Shown: positions 7,735 through 16,723, counted from the stretch's first letter. The stretch is DNA of 48,006 nt from an uncultured Bacilli bacterium (GCA_944363605.1 CALVUM010000005.1:1-48006); one strand, 5' to 3'. Numbers and translations are program-made. Notes: generated from the letters alone by a model not told the origin.

Positions 7735-8598
7735 TTGGAAAGAGTAAATGGATATTTGATTTTAGATAATTTGAAAGTTTCACAAAAAATAAAAAGAAAT
7801 ACAAGTGGTGAAATTCTAAAATTCTTTTCGGGTGGCGAATTGTATTTTAAAGAATGTCCTTTATCTGTTCTTCTTTCACATCTTTTTTGTGAACAAGTTT
7901 TTCGTTCTTTAAATATTCCAGTAGTTCATTTTGATTTAGCTAAATATCAGGGAAAAACAGGTGTTGTTTCGACAAGTTATAATCCAAATCATTATAAGGA
8001 AATTCCTTTAAAAACTATTTTAGATAGATACTATTTAGATGTTGTTTTAAAACATAAGCATAAATCTTATATAAAGAATTCGTACAATCTTTATAATTTA
8101 GAAGATATAGAAAGAGCATTATTGTATTTTTATAAAAACGAAAAGAATTTTTCAGAAATCGTTTCTTCTTTAATGCAACAAATTACTACTTTGTTTTTTT
8201 CACAATTTTTGTCTGGAGATAATGACATGCATTATATGAATTTGGTTATTTTACAAGGAGAAAATCCTTATGTTGCACCTTATTTTGATTTTGATCATAG
8301 CTTTTATTTGCAGTATTTTAGTAATCGGACGGTCGTCGCTTTAGAAAAAGAAGGCCATGACGATAAAATAAAAAGGTATCCTATTGATGTATTAAAGGAT
8401 ATGTTACCTCTATATTTAGATGTTTTAAAAGAAATGCTTCAAGTTCTTCCTTCTAAAGAAGAGGTTCTTAATTCTATGGAAAAATCTTTAGGAATATCGT
8501 TACATCCTAATTTAGTAAGGCATATATGTTACGATACATATCTAAATTCTATAAATGAATTGGTAATAAGTTATGAAAAAGAGGTTTTAAAAAAATAA
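7735..8598 (+). CDS. HipA-like kinase-fold protein
   Basis: A 287-residue protein with the signature of the HipA/phosphatidylinositol-kinase-like fold. GDNDMHYMNLVIL (about 161-173) has the spacing of the catalytic-loop D-x-H-x-x-N, and APYFDFDHSF (about 181-190) that of the metal-binding D-x-D/S segment. The usual N-terminal HipA domain and a HipB partner are absent, so a classical toxin-antitoxin role is doubtful. TTG 7735 is preferred because GGAG at 7723-7726 is well placed; the longer frame from 7702 starts in the terminator. TTGAAA and TATACT (7685, 7706) may be its promoter. It sits between rpsR and rplI, genes that are usually close. Confidence 0.6.
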   Translation: MERVNGYLILDNLKVSQKIKRNTSGEILKFFSGGELYFKECPLSVLLSHLFCEQVFRSLNIPVVHFDLAKYQGKTGVVSTSYNPNHYKEIPLKTILDRYYLDVVLKHKHKSYIKNSYNLYNLEDIERALLYFYKNEKNFSEIVSSLMQQITTLFFSQFLSGDNDMHYMNLVILQGENPYVAPYFDFDHSFYLQYFSNRTVVALEKEGHDDKIKRYPIDVLKDMLPLYLDVLKEMLQVLPSKEEVLNSMEKSLGISLHPNLVRHICYDTYLNSINELVISYEKEVLKK

Positions 8599-8607
8599 AA
8601 AAATTGA

Positions 8608-8613
8608 TATAAT
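8608..8613 (+). promoter_or_regulatory. -10 element TATAAT ahead of rplI
   Basis: A consensus TATAAT lies 27 nt before the rplI start, in the short gap after the kinase-like gene. The -35 region is poor (TTTTAA at 8585-8590). Confidence 0.45.
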
Positions 8614-8639
8614 AAAACCGTTTTAAAGGAGGTCTTTTT

Positions 8640-9080
8640 GTGAAAGTTATTTTGTTAAAAGATGTTAAAGGTCAAGGAAAAAAAGATGACATTATTAACG
8701 TTAGTGATGGTTATGCAACAAATTATTTAATTAAAAATGGTTTAGCAGTTTTGGAAACTAAAAAAAGTAAAGAAGTTTTAGATCAATCTTTATTAGAGAG
8801 ACATTTAGAAGAAGAAGAACGGGTTAAAGATTTTCAAAATATTCAAAAAGAATTGGGAAAAAAACAAATTGTTTTTCAAGTGAAAACTGGGAAAGAAGAT
8901 AAAGTTTTTGGAGTGATTTCCACTAAACAAATAAGTGATGAACTAAAAAAAATGGGCTTTTCTATTGATAAAAAATGTATAAAGCTCGACCATCCAATTA
9001 GTTCGTTAGGAACTCATGAAGTTACAATTGAACTTCATAAAAGGGTTGTTTTTCCTTTAAAAGTTGTTTTGAAAAAGTAG
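8640..9080 (+). CDS. rplI: 50S ribosomal protein bL9
   Basis: A 146-residue bL9 with the typical N-terminal RNA-binding domain ([26 protein letters not shown]... NYLIKNGLA), a long connecting helix and a C-terminal domain containing [15 protein letters not shown] 8640 is the start, with AAAGGAGGT upstream. It binds 23S rRNA domain V near the L1 stalk. dnaC follows directly, the conserved rplI-dnaC arrangement of Bacillota. Confidence 0.97.
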   Translation: MKVILLKDVKGQGKKDDIINVSDGYATNYLIKNGLAVLETKKSKEVLDQSLLERHLEEEERVKDFQNIQKELGKKQIVFQVKTGKEDKVFGVISTKQISDELKKMGFSIDKKCIKLDHPISSLGTHEVTIELHKRVVFPLKVVLKK

Positions 9081-9089
9081 GTGATTGTT

Positions 9090-10433
9090 ATGGCATCAAG
9101 AGTAATGCCTCAGAATTTGGAAGCAGAGATGAGTGTTTTAGGGGTAACTTTTTTAAATCCTTATGCGATGGAAAAAATTATGGAAAACTTAACGGAAGAT
9201 ATGTTTTTTAGTGACGCTCATAAAAAGATTTTTTCAGCTTTAGTTTCTTTATATAAAAGTAATACGCCTATTGATATTACGACTGTTAAAAATGAACTTG
9301 ATAAGCAAAAGAATTTAAATGCTATAGGTGGTATTGAATATTTAAGTGAGATTATTGATTCGGTTGCGACTAGTGCAAATTTGGATTATTACATGGATAT
9401 TGTGAAAGATAAAGCAACTAGAAGAAGACTAATTGACACAGCAACAAATATTGTGACCGATGCGTATGACGAAGAGGAAAATTTAACTAGTCTTTTAGAT
9501 ACTTCAGAACAGAAGCTTTTAAACGTTATAAGGACCCGTAAGACAAGTGAATTTAAACCGATTACGGAAGCTTTAAGAGAAGCTCATGAAAATTTGGAGA
9601 GAATGAGCAAGAATAAAAGTGCAGTTACTGGGTTGACTACTGGTTTTAAGGATTTGGATAAGGCAACTGCGGGACTTCATGAAGGAGAGCTTATCATTCT
9701 CGCTGCTCGTCCTGGTATGGGAAAAACAGCATTTGCTTTAAATATTGCAACAAATGCGGCGATGAGTACGGATAAGGCGGTGGCCATATTTAACTTAGAG
9801 ATGAGTGCTGAGCAACTTGTGAATCGAATGATTAGTTCGGTTGGGCAAATTGAAGGAGAAAAATTAAAAACGGGTATGCTTAATGATAATGATTGGAAGC
9901 GTTATACAGAAGCAATGAGTGAGCTTGCAGATACAAATATTTTTATTGAAGATGATGCTTCTGTTACTGCTCCTGAAATTAAAGCAAAATGTAGAAGATT
10001 AGCATCTAGCCCTAAGGGACTTGCTTTAGTTGTTATTGATTATTTGCAGTTAGTAACAACTGGTGGTCGGGTAGAATCTAGACAAGTTGAAGTTTCAGAA
10101 ATTTCTCGTGCTTTTAAAACCATGGCAATGGAATTAAAGGTTCCGGTTATTGCTTTAGCTCAGTTATCTCGTAATGCAGAAAGGCGGGAATCAAATCAAC
10201 CACGACTTGCCGATTTACGTGAATCTGGTTCGATTGAACAGGATGCTGATTTGGTTTTGTTTTTAAATCGTCAAGATTATTTTGAGAATAAATCAGCTGA
10301 AAATAAGAGTAATATCGTGCCAGTTGATGTGATTATCGCTAAACATAGACGTGGTAGTACAGGTTTATTTCAAATTTTGTTTGAGTTAAATAAAAGTTGT
10401 TTTAAAGCTTATACACCAATGGAAGAAATGTAG
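9090..10433 (+). CDS. dnaC: Replicative DNA helicase (DnaB family)
   Basis: A 447-residue hexameric fork helicase (DnaB of E. coli, DnaC of B. subtilis). The N-terminal primase-interacting domain begins MPQNLEAEMSVLG. The RecA-like motor carries Walker A ARPGMGKT (about 206-213), the Walker B stretch LALVVIDYLQL, and QLSRNAERRESNQPRLADLRESGSIEQDAD. ATG 9090 is preferred over GTG 9081 because AGGTG is spaced correctly and the alignment starts there. No intein or frameshift is seen. Confidence 0.97.
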   Translation: MASRVMPQNLEAEMSVLGVTFLNPYAMEKIMENLTEDMFFSDAHKKIFSALVSLYKSNTPIDITTVKNELDKQKNLNAIGGIEYLSEIIDSVATSANLDYYMDIVKDKATRRRLIDTATNIVTDAYDEEENLTSLLDTSEQKLLNVIRTRKTSEFKPITEALREAHENLERMSKNKSAVTGLTTGFKDLDKATAGLHEGELIILAARPGMGKTAFALNIATNAAMSTDKAVAIFNLEMSAEQLVNRMISSVGQIEGEKLKTGMLNDNDWKRYTEAMSELADTNIFIEDDASVTAPEIKAKCRRLASSPKGLALVVIDYLQLVTTGGRVESRQVEVSEISRAFKTMAMELKVPVIALAQLSRNAERRESNQPRLADLRESGSIEQDADLVLFLNRQDYFENKSAENKSNIVPVDVIIAKHRRGSTGLFQILFELNKSCFKAYTPMEEM

Positions 10434-10456
10434 TTGAAAATTAGGAGGTTTGGTTT

Positions 10457-11177
10457 ATGGAAAAAATAGAATTTGATGAAAAGGCAAAATTTACAGAAGA
10501 TGATTTTGGAAATTTTTCAAGATATTTGTTTATCAAGATCTTCTTTTTCTCATGAAGTAAATATAGATGATGGTTTATATCGCAAAAAATATTTTGGGGG
10601 AAATGTACTTTGGAATTCAAATAATTCTAATAAATTATTTTTAATGTACCCTTTAGATATTAATACTGCTATTTATGAGAAAAAATTGGGATGTGAAAAT
10701 TTTGGGTTAATGAATCAAATGGTTTTTGAGTTAGTGTTAAGAAATTATATTGAATCAAAAAGTTGGAAAAAACTTCTTATATATGGGTCAAATCCATTAT
10801 CAAAATATACTCTATTACAGGGTGAGGCTTACGAGAATCAAGTAGGTTTGGAACTTATTTCTGATGGAATAGTTAAATCAAAAAGATTTTTAGATCAAAA
10901 TACTTTTGGAAATTGTTTCTTTGATAGTCCATATTCTTTAGATGAAAAAATGCAGATTCAAGATTCATTAATGGCAGATGTGTTTGTAGAAAATGCTAGT
11001 TATGCTATTTTAAGAGGAATGGCTAATCAAGAAGTTCAACATGCTCGAGTTTGGACCAATATTTTAGATGAAAATAAATTGAGACAAATTTGTGAAATTG
11101 CCAATACTTCTTATAACTCTAGTGAAAATTTAGCTATGAAAGGTGAGCCTTTTGTGCGGAAGATCCGTTTGAAATAA
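10457..11177 (+). pseudogene. Unrecognised gene, probably frameshifted near its start
   Basis: AGGAGG (10443-10448) is ideally placed for ATG 10457, which opens MEKIEFDEKAKFTEDDFG and hits TGA at 10553 after 32 codons. A long open frame of about 230 residues runs in a different phase from TTG 10473 or ATG 10476 to 11177, but those starts lie 25 nt or more past the ribosome site. A one-base slip, for example in the T-rich stretch about 10541-10549, would join the two into one protein of about 240 residues. The long part has no motif I recognise and no membrane segment. Either the gene is broken, the sequence has an error, or the start is unusual. Confidence 0.55.
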
Positions 11178-11203
11178 AGTTCATTTTACGAACTTTTTTT
11201 TTT
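11177..11203 (+). terminator. Rho-independent terminator
   Basis: AAGTTC, a 7-nt loop and GAACTT form a perfect 6-bp stem followed by a run of T, overlapping the stop of the preceding gene. Confidence 0.75.
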
Positions 11204-11213
11204 GTGGTATAAT
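11185..11213 (+). promoter_or_regulatory. Promoter of the M23 peptidase-yycJ-rlmH operon
   Basis: TATAAT at 11208-11213 has a weak -35 (TTTACG, 11185-11190) at 17-bp spacing, overlapping the terminator just upstream. The first gene starts 24 bp later. Confidence 0.5.
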
Positions 11214-11237
11214 TGAGAAGATTTAAAAGGAGTGCTT

Positions 11238-12764
11238 ATGAAAACTAAAGATAAAATGCTTTTAGGAATCGTTACGATTTTTTTTGTCCTTCTTTTTGTT
11301 TGGATAGGGTTTCCAAATAAAAACTCTACTCCTCAAAATGTTTATCAAGTATATTTGGATGGCGAGAAGCTTGGTTTGATTCAAGATGAAGATGAACTTT
11401 TAAATTTAATAAATGAAGAACAACAAGATATTAAAGATACTTATAAGGTAGATCAAGTTTATCCACCAAATGGTTTTAATATTTTAGAATATGTTACTTA
11501 TAATGAGAATATTACGTCTGCAAATGATGTTTATGAAAAAATCAAAGAAAAAAGTGATTTTACCATTCAAGGATATTTGGTAACGATTACGCAACCGGCT
11601 TCAGAAAATGAGGAAGAAAAAGTAACTCAAATACAAATTCTAGATGATGATATTTATTATGAAGCAGAGCATAATTTTATAACGACTTTTGTGGATGAAC
11701 AAGATTATCAAGCTTATATTCATAATACGCAAGAAGAAATTACAGATGTTGGGTCTTTTATCAATCATATGGAATTTGAAGAAACTGTTACAATTAAAAA
11801 AGCTTATATTTCTGTTCATGATAAAATTTTTACGGACGCGGATGAACTTACTCAGTATTTACTTTATGGAACAACGGAACCTACTCAGAGTTATATTGTT
11901 CAAAAAGGAGATACACTTGCATCTATTGCTGAAGCTAGTAAATTAAACGTGCGAGAACTTTTAATTGCTAATCCAAAGTATCGTGGTGAAAATGCTGTTT
12001 TAGCTATTGGAGATACTTTATCAAACGGAATTATTAATCCGATTTTGACGTTATATCAAGAGGTTCGAATTACAGAAGATGTTGAACAAGCATTTACTAA
12101 AACAACGGTTGTTGATTATAATATGTCAAGGGGATCAAGTAAAGTTACCCAAGCAGGTGTAACAGGTTTAGAGCGAATTACTCAAGAAGTTCGAATAATT
12201 AATGGTGAGCGTGGTCAGGAAGCAAATGTTATTAGCAGTGTTACAATAAGAAATGCTGTGGAAGAAATTACTTCTGTAGGACCTTCTTATAGTTATAATA
12301 TTGGAAGTGCGCATGGAAATTATATTGATACTGGTATGAACTGGTCTTGGCCAACTTTGACTCCTTATATTATTACTACAGATTATGAATGGCGATGGGG
12401 AAGTTTCCATAATGCTTTGGATATTTCCGGTACTGGTTTTGGCTCTCCTATTTACGCTGCTCAAGATGGGACTGTTGTTGCAACTTATTCTAGTTGTGCT
12501 AATATAGGTTGGTATGGAAGTATGTGTGGAATGAGTTATGGTAATTATATTGTTGTTCAGCATGCGAATAATTTTTATACATTATACTCCCATGTAAAAT
12601 CTGATTTACTTGTTTCTGTAGGAAATCATGTTTCTAAAGGTCAACAAATTGCCTATATGGGAAGTAGTGGTTCTTCAACTGGAGCGCATTTGCATTTTGG
12701 TTTTTCACAAGGAGATCCATTACATGGTGGCAAGTGGTATAGTCCGTGGAGTTTATATCGATGA
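11238..12764 (+). CDS. Membrane-anchored LysM-G5-M23 cell-wall peptidase
   Basis: A 508-residue wall enzyme. An N-terminal anchor or uncleaved signal (about 8-27, LLGIVTIFFVLLFVWIGF) is followed by an extracytoplasmic region, a LysM domain (about 220-268, SYIVQKGDTLASIAEAS... GDTL), a G5 domain (about 280-350) and a C-terminal M23 metallopeptidase. Zinc-ligand motifs are visible: HNALDI and GAHLHFGF. M23 enzymes cut peptide crosslinks in peptidoglycan. AAAGGAG before ATG 11238 decides the start. The stop overlaps yycJ by 4 nt. It resembles spore or vegetative wall hydrolases, and the substrate is not determined. Confidence 0.9.
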   Translation: MKTKDKMLLGIVTIFFVLLFVWIGFPNKNSTPQNVYQVYLDGEKLGLIQDEDELLNLINEEQQDIKDTYKVDQVYPPNGFNILEYVTYNENITSANDVYEKIKEKSDFTIQGYLVTITQPASENEEEKVTQIQILDDDIYYEAEHNFITTFVDEQDYQAYIHNTQEEITDVGSFINHMEFEETVTIKKAYISVHDKIFTDADELTQYLLYGTTEPTQSYIVQKGDTLASIAEASKLNVRELLIANPKYRGENAVLAIGDTLSNGIINPILTLYQEVRITEDVEQAFTKTTVVDYNMSRGSSKVTQAGVTGLERITQEVRIINGERGQEANVISSVTIRNAVEEITSVGPSYSYNIGSAHGNYIDTGMNWSWPTLTPYIITTDYEWRWGSFHNALDISGTGFGSPIYAAQDGTVVATYSSCANIGWYGSMCGMSYGNYIVVQHANNFYTLYSHVKSDLLVSVGNHVSKGQQIAYMGSSGSSTGAHLHFGFSQGDPLHGGKWYSPWSLYR

Positions 12765-13543
12765 AAGCAGTTGTCTTGGCAAGTGGAAGTGAAGGAAATT
12801 CTACCTTCTTTTCAACTGGAAAAATTCATATTTTGATCGATATAGGAAAAAACGCAAAATATATTAAAGAAAGAATTTTAGAAATTGAAGAGGATCCAAC
12901 AAAAATTGATGCCATTTTAATTAGTCATACTCATGATGACCATGTAAGTGCTTTAAAAGTTTTTTTGAAAAAAATTCATCCTAAAGTCTATGTAACAGAA
13001 AAAATGTTTTATGATTTAGACTTTTTAAAAGATTATGAAAATGTTGTTATTTATGATGATGATTTTTATATCGATTCTGTTCGTGTACAAACGATTCGAA
13101 CAAGTCATGATGTGACTGATTCTAGGAATTTTATTTTGTCTGATGGATCTTTATCTCTTGTTTATTTAACAGATACAGGTTATTTGAATAGAAAGTATTT
13201 TCCTCTTTTAAAAAATAAGAATTATTATTTAATGGAAAGTAATCATGATATTGAAATGCTGATGAATGGTCCTTATCCTAAATGGCTTAAGCAAAGAGTT
13301 TTGGGAACACTTGGGCACTTGTCTAATAAAGATAGTAGTTTTTATTTAACAAAATTAGTTGGGGAAGATACCAAAAAAGTTGTGTTAATGCATTTATCAC
13401 AACATAATAATACAGAAGAAAAAGCTTTGGAAACTTTTTTTCAGACTTTTAAAGAATATGATCTAGATTTTAAAGAAGTCGTTTGTGCTAGACAAAACGA
13501 AGTAACGAAGGTGTGCGATGATAAAGATCTTGTGTGTCGGTAA
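12761..13543 (+). CDS. yycJ: YycJ/WalJ-type metallo-beta-lactamase-fold hydrolase
   Basis: A 260-residue soluble MBL-fold protein. ASGSEGNSTF near the N-terminus and SHTHDDHVSAL (HxHxDH metal site) are the YycJ hallmarks, with LTDTGY, ESNHD and LGHLSN further on. YycJ/WalJ proteins are 5'-3' exonuclease-like and are linked to DNA repair and wall homeostasis through the walRK locus, but no two-component genes are present here. ATG 12761 overlaps the M23 stop (ATGA) and GGAG lies upstream. Its last 26 nt overlap rlmH, the conserved yycJ-rlmH neighbourhood. Confidence 0.9.
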   Translation: MKAVVLASGSEGNSTFFSTGKIHILIDIGKNAKYIKERILEIEEDPTKIDAILISHTHDDHVSALKVFLKKIHPKVYVTEKMFYDLDFLKDYENVVIYDDDFYIDSVRVQTIRTSHDVTDSRNFILSDGSLSLVYLTDTGYLNRKYFPLLKNKNYYLMESNHDIEMLMNGPYPKWLKQRVLGTLGHLSNKDSSFYLTKLVGEDTKKVVLMHLSQHNNTEEKALETFFQTFKEYDLDFKEVVCARQNEVTKVCDDKDLVCR

Positions 13544-13955
13544 AATAAAAGAAAATTATTTAAAAGAGTTGATTTTGGATTATCAAAAGAGGATTTCAAA
13601 GTATCATAAAATAGAGATCGTGGAAATAAAAGAAGAAATTTCTTTAGAAAAAGAAGGCGAGCATTTGCTCTCTTTAATTGGGGCACGAGATTATGTAATT
13701 ACTTTGGAAATTTTGGGTAAAGCGATGACAAGTGAGGAAATGGCTCAAAAAATGGATGAAATATTTTTAACTCATTCGACAATTACGTTTGTAATAGGTA
13801 GTTCTTATGGCTTAGATGAACAAATAAAAAAGCGTGCAAATTTAGCACTTTCTTTTTCAAAAATGACTTTTCCGCATGGATTATTTCGGGGAATTTTGCT
13901 TGAACAAATTTATCGAAGTTTTAAGATTTTAGGTAATGAAACTTATCATAAATAA
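13518..13955 (+). CDS. rlmH: 23S rRNA pseudouridine-1915 N3-methyltransferase RlmH
   Basis: A 145-residue SPOUT methyltransferase. The start MIKILCVGKIKENYL, the SAM-binding knot segment TFVIGSSYGL, and the C-terminal MTFPHGLFRGILLEQIYRSF...YHK are diagnostic. It methylates pseudouridine 1915 of helix 69 on assembled 70S ribosomes. It is slightly shorter than the usual 155-160 residues, mainly in the middle. AAGGTG precedes the ATG and the gene overlaps yycJ by 26 nt. Confidence 0.95.
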   Translation: MIKILCVGKIKENYLKELILDYQKRISKYHKIEIVEIKEEISLEKEGEHLLSLIGARDYVITLEILGKAMTSEEMAQKMDEIFLTHSTITFVIGSSYGLDEQIKKRANLALSFSKMTFPHGLFRGILLEQIYRSFKILGNETYHK

Positions 13956-13984
13956 AGTTAAATGATATAGAAGAGGTAATAATA

Positions 13985-14650
13985 ATGATTGGTAATGATT
14001 GGGATGAAAAATTAAAAATTATTTGGGAAAGTGAAGGCTTTCATCGATTTATGAATGTTGTGGAAAATGAGTATGCGACAAAAACTATTTTTCCACCACA
14101 TGATCATATTTTTGAGGCTTTAAAATTGACGCCTTATAAAGATGTTAAAGTTGTTATAATGGGTCAAGATCCTTATCACGGAGAAGGAGAAGCGCATGGT
14201 CTTTCTTTTTCTGTTCAAAAAGGGGTAAAAGTACCGCCATCACTTCAAAATATTTATAAAGAGCTTTATGATGACTTAGGTATTTTACCTCGTAATGATG
14301 GCGATTTAAGTGGTTGGGCTAAGGAAGGTGTTTTGCTTTTAAATGCTGTTTTGACTGTTGTTAAAGATACTTCAGCTTCTCATCGAAAACTAGGTTGGGA
14401 ATTATTTACGGATTATATAATAAAGTTAGTTAATCAAAAAGATACACCGGTTGTTTTTATTTTATGGGGAAATTTTGCAAAAGAAAAAGCAAAATATATT
14501 ACAAATCCAATTCATCATATAATAGAGTCTCCACATCCTAGTCCTTTCTCAGCTCGATATGGTTTTTTTGGAAGTAGACCGTTTTCTAAAACCAATGCTT
14601 TTTTAAAAAATGCTGGTTTAAAGGAAATTGATTGGGGAAGAAAAGAGTAA
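13985..14650 (+). CDS. ung: Uracil-DNA glycosylase, family 1
   Basis: A 221-residue enzyme that removes uracil from DNA. The water-activating motif GQDPYHGEGEAHGLSFSV contains D62, and the DNA-intercalating motif HPSPFSARYGFFGSRPFSK has the catalytic His. The NAVLTV segment of family 1 is also present. GAGGT lies before ATG 13985. It sits 29 bp after rlmH and ends at a strong terminator shared with the convergent LemA-type gene. Confidence 0.97.
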   Translation: MIGNDWDEKLKIIWESEGFHRFMNVVENEYATKTIFPPHDHIFEALKLTPYKDVKVVIMGQDPYHGEGEAHGLSFSVQKGVKVPPSLQNIYKELYDDLGILPRNDGDLSGWAKEGVLLLNAVLTVVKDTSASHRKLGWELFTDYIIKLVNQKDTPVVFILWGNFAKEKAKYITNPIHHIIESPHPSPFSARYGFFGSRPFSKTNAFLKNAGLKEIDWGRKE

Positions 14651-14658
14651 AGAAAAAG

Positions 14659-14691
14659 CTCACATTTTATTATTTTGTGAGTCTTTTTTTT
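14659..14691. terminator. Terminator between ung and the LemA-type gene
   Basis: CTCACA (14659-14664) pairs with TGTGAG (14676-14681), followed by CTTTTTTTT. An A-rich side on the left gives a weaker T-run for the opposite strand, so it may act in both directions. Confidence 0.7.
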
Positions 14692-15235
14692 ATAATTTAA
14701 AATCGTTAATGTCAGTATCCGTCATATCTTTTCCGTCAAAAAATGTTTTAGGTTTCATGTGATGAATTTTGGCGATTAGATTATTAGGAAATCTTCTTAT
14801 ATAATTATTTATTTCAGTAACATGTTTGTTATAATAAGAAATTCCAGCGACAAGTTTTTCGTCAATGCTTTTAAATTCTTCATTAATTTCTTGCATAGTT
14901 TCATTTTGATTTAATTCTTTATTATCTTCGTAAAGAGTGTCAATAATATTTTTTGCTTCTTTCAATTTTCTTTCTAAATCAAAATCACTTATTTTTTCTT
15001 CTTTTAAATTTATATATTCTTTTAAGTAATCTTTTTTAGCTTTTAAATTATTTTTGATTACGGTGTCAGCTTTGACAATTAAATCATATTTTTCTCTTAA
15101 ATCTTCATCAATTTTTCCTTCAACTTTTTCGATTTTGGTTTTGCTAAATTGGATATGATTATAAATGTTTATATAAAGTACGGCAATAATTCCTAGAAGG
15201 ATAACTAATAATAAAATAATTGTTAATGATTCCAT
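14690..15235 (-). CDS. LemA-family membrane protein
   Basis: A 181-residue protein with one N-terminal membrane helix (LTIILLLVILLGIIAVLYI), a long coiled-coil helical bundle, and the LemA-like end YNKHVTEINNYIRRFPNNLIA. LemA proteins are N-out or N-in anchored helical bundles of unknown function. ATG 15235 is chosen because GAGG lies upstream; an in-frame TTG at 15250 lies before it. Convergent with ung and divergent from the hydrolase at 15325. Confidence 0.85.
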   Translation of the reverse strand: MESLTIILLLVILLGIIAVLYINIYNHIQFSKTKIEKVEGKIDEDLREKYDLIVKADTVIKNNLKAKKDYLKEYINLKEEKISDFDLERKLKEAKNIIDTLYEDNKELNQNETMQEINEEFKSIDEKLVAGISYYNKHVTEINNYIRRFPNNLIAKIHHMKPKTFFDGKDMTDTDINDFKL

Positions 15236-15324
15236 TTTTCTCAGCCTCAATTCTATAAGTATTGTACCATATTTTTGTCTCTTGTTTAACTACTTTTTTT
15301 ATGTTACATTTTAATTGGTGATAA

Positions 15325-15828
15325 ATGATGAAAGTATATACTTTAGTTGTTGGAGAGTTGCAAGAGAATTGTTATGTTCTTGTTAATGAAAAAAATGAAG
15401 CTATTGTTATTGATCCTGGAGATGAAGCGGGGAAGATTCTCGATTTTTTGAAACCTTTTAAAATGGTTGGCATTTTGGTTACGCATTTTCATTTTGATCA
15501 TGTTGGAGCTTTAAAAGAAATTGAAAATTTTTATAATCTAAAAGCAAACCAAAAAATTAAAGAGTTTGATTATGAAGTTTTTCAAAATCCTGGACATACA
15601 ATAGATTCTATTTCTTTTTATTTTCCAAAAGAAAAGAGCATGTTTGTAGGCGATTTTATTTTTTATCATACAATTGGTAGAACTGATTTAGGTGGTAGTG
15701 ATTCTTTAATGCAAGAGTCAATTCGAAAGGTTTTACAAGAGATTCCTTTAGATACGGTTTTGTATCCTGGGCATGGACCTAAAACTGTTTTAGGTAAAGA
15801 AAAATTCTTTTTAGAACAGTTTTTATAA
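15325..15828 (+). CDS. MBL-fold hydrolase, YqgX/glyoxalase-II-like
   Basis: A 167-residue protein with THFHFDHVGAL (HxHxDH), PGHT, GDFIFYHTIGRTDLGGSD and YPGHGPKT, all in the order of YqgX-type hydroxyacylglutathione-hydrolase-like enzymes. It is about 40 residues shorter than typical YqgX (about 210), mainly between the first and second metal motifs. The physiological substrate in Bacillota without glutathione is unclear. Two ATGs (15325 and 15328) are possible. Confidence 0.85.
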   Translation: MMKVYTLVVGELQENCYVLVNEKNEAIVIDPGDEAGKILDFLKPFKMVGILVTHFHFDHVGALKEIENFYNLKANQKIKEFDYEVFQNPGHTIDSISFYFPKEKSMFVGDFIFYHTIGRTDLGGSDSLMQESIRKVLQEIPLDTVLYPGHGPKTVLGKEKFFLEQFL

Positions 15829-15966
15829 AAAAACATATTTATGCTATTAACAATAGTAAAAATGATGTATTAAAGAAAAATAAGGATAAAGGATTATTAT
15901 AGATAATAATGATGAGGAATGGTATAATACACATATATTTTTTTGACTCTGAAGGAGGTAAGAAAA

Positions 15967-16116
15967 ATGGAAATAAGTAAAATAAAAAAGGTGCTAATTG
16001 AACAAAGAAATATTGGTTTATCGGGGAATCTTTATCATAAGACACAACTAGATTTTGCCTATAATACGAATCATATTGAAGGCTCAACTATAACTCCTGA
16101 TGAAACAGCTAGATAG
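15967..16116 (+). pseudogene. Fic-family N-terminal fragment
   Basis: A 49-residue frame with a perfect AAGGAGGT at 15953-15960 and TATAAT at 15923-15928. It encodes the conserved Fic N-terminal region (LYHKTQLDFAYNTNHIEGST, then TPDET) and ends at TAG 16114-16116. The whole catalytic Fic domain is missing, so only a stump remains. The Sel1-repeat gene begins 13 bp later. It may still be transcribed and drive that gene. The missing part resembles the Fic sequence entering the window from its right end (47547-48006), suggesting two related Fic loci. Confidence 0.75.
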
Positions 16117-16129
16117 GGAGAAATGCTTT

Positions 16130-16723
16130 ATGAAAATAATCAAATTTGATTTAAAAACATTAGAAAATCAAAATGAAGGTTTTGCTTATTATGTGTTAGG
16201 TAGAAGCTACGACTTAGAAGAAAATGGTGTAGAGCAAGATTATAATAAAGCTTTATATTATTATCAAAAAGGATTTGATATAGATTATCCATTATGCATC
16301 TATTCTTTAGGTATTTCCTATGAACTAGGGTTAGGTCAAGTAATAGAAATTGATAAGGATAAAGCAAAAAAACTTTTAATTAATGCTTATCCTAAAATTA
16401 TTAAATTAATTAACAGGCAAAATATTACTGAAACAGAAAGAATTTACGCTAAATTTGTAATTGGTGCATATTATTATTTTGGACTTGGAGAGATTGAAAA
16501 AGATTATAACAAAGCATTTAAGATTATTAAAGAATGCGCTATGAAAGGACATATTGCTGCAATTTATGATTTAGGTGCTAATTTTTATTTTAATGGAAAT
16601 GGTACTGCTATTAATTATGAATTAGCAAATTATTACCTAAACATTGCTAAAGAAAATGGTCTAAAAAGAGCTATAGATTTATGGGATTCAAGAAATAATA
16701 TGAAAAAATGGAATTTAATTTGA
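16130..16723 (+). CDS. Sel1-like repeat (TPR-type) protein
   Basis: A 197-residue protein of three to four Sel1-type repeats: YYVLGRSYDLEENGVEQDYNKALYYY, a CIYSLGISYELGLGQ unit, AKFVIGAYYYFGLG...DYNKAFKII, and AIYDLGANFYFNGNG...YELANYYL. Such solenoids mediate protein-protein contacts. No signal peptide, so probably cytoplasmic. ATG 16130 is chosen with GGGAG at 16116-16120; the longer frame from 16100 overlaps the Fic stump. It lies in an accessory island and may be a partner of the lost Fic protein or of the AbiE genes, which is speculation. Confidence 0.75.
   Translation: MKIIKFDLKTLENQNEGFAYYVLGRSYDLEENGVEQDYNKALYYYQKGFDIDYPLCIYSLGISYELGLGQVIEIDKDKAKKLLINAYPKIIKLINRQNITETERIYAKFVIGAYYYFGLGEIEKDYNKAFKIIKECAMKGHIAAIYDLGANFYFNGNGTAINYELANYYLNIAKENGLKRAIDLWDSRNNMKKWNLI

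Noticed and set aside
12168-12563. 131-codon minus-strand frame within the M23 peptidase gene
   Set aside because: Overlaps the well-supported LysM-G5-M23 coding region and has no family resemblance.
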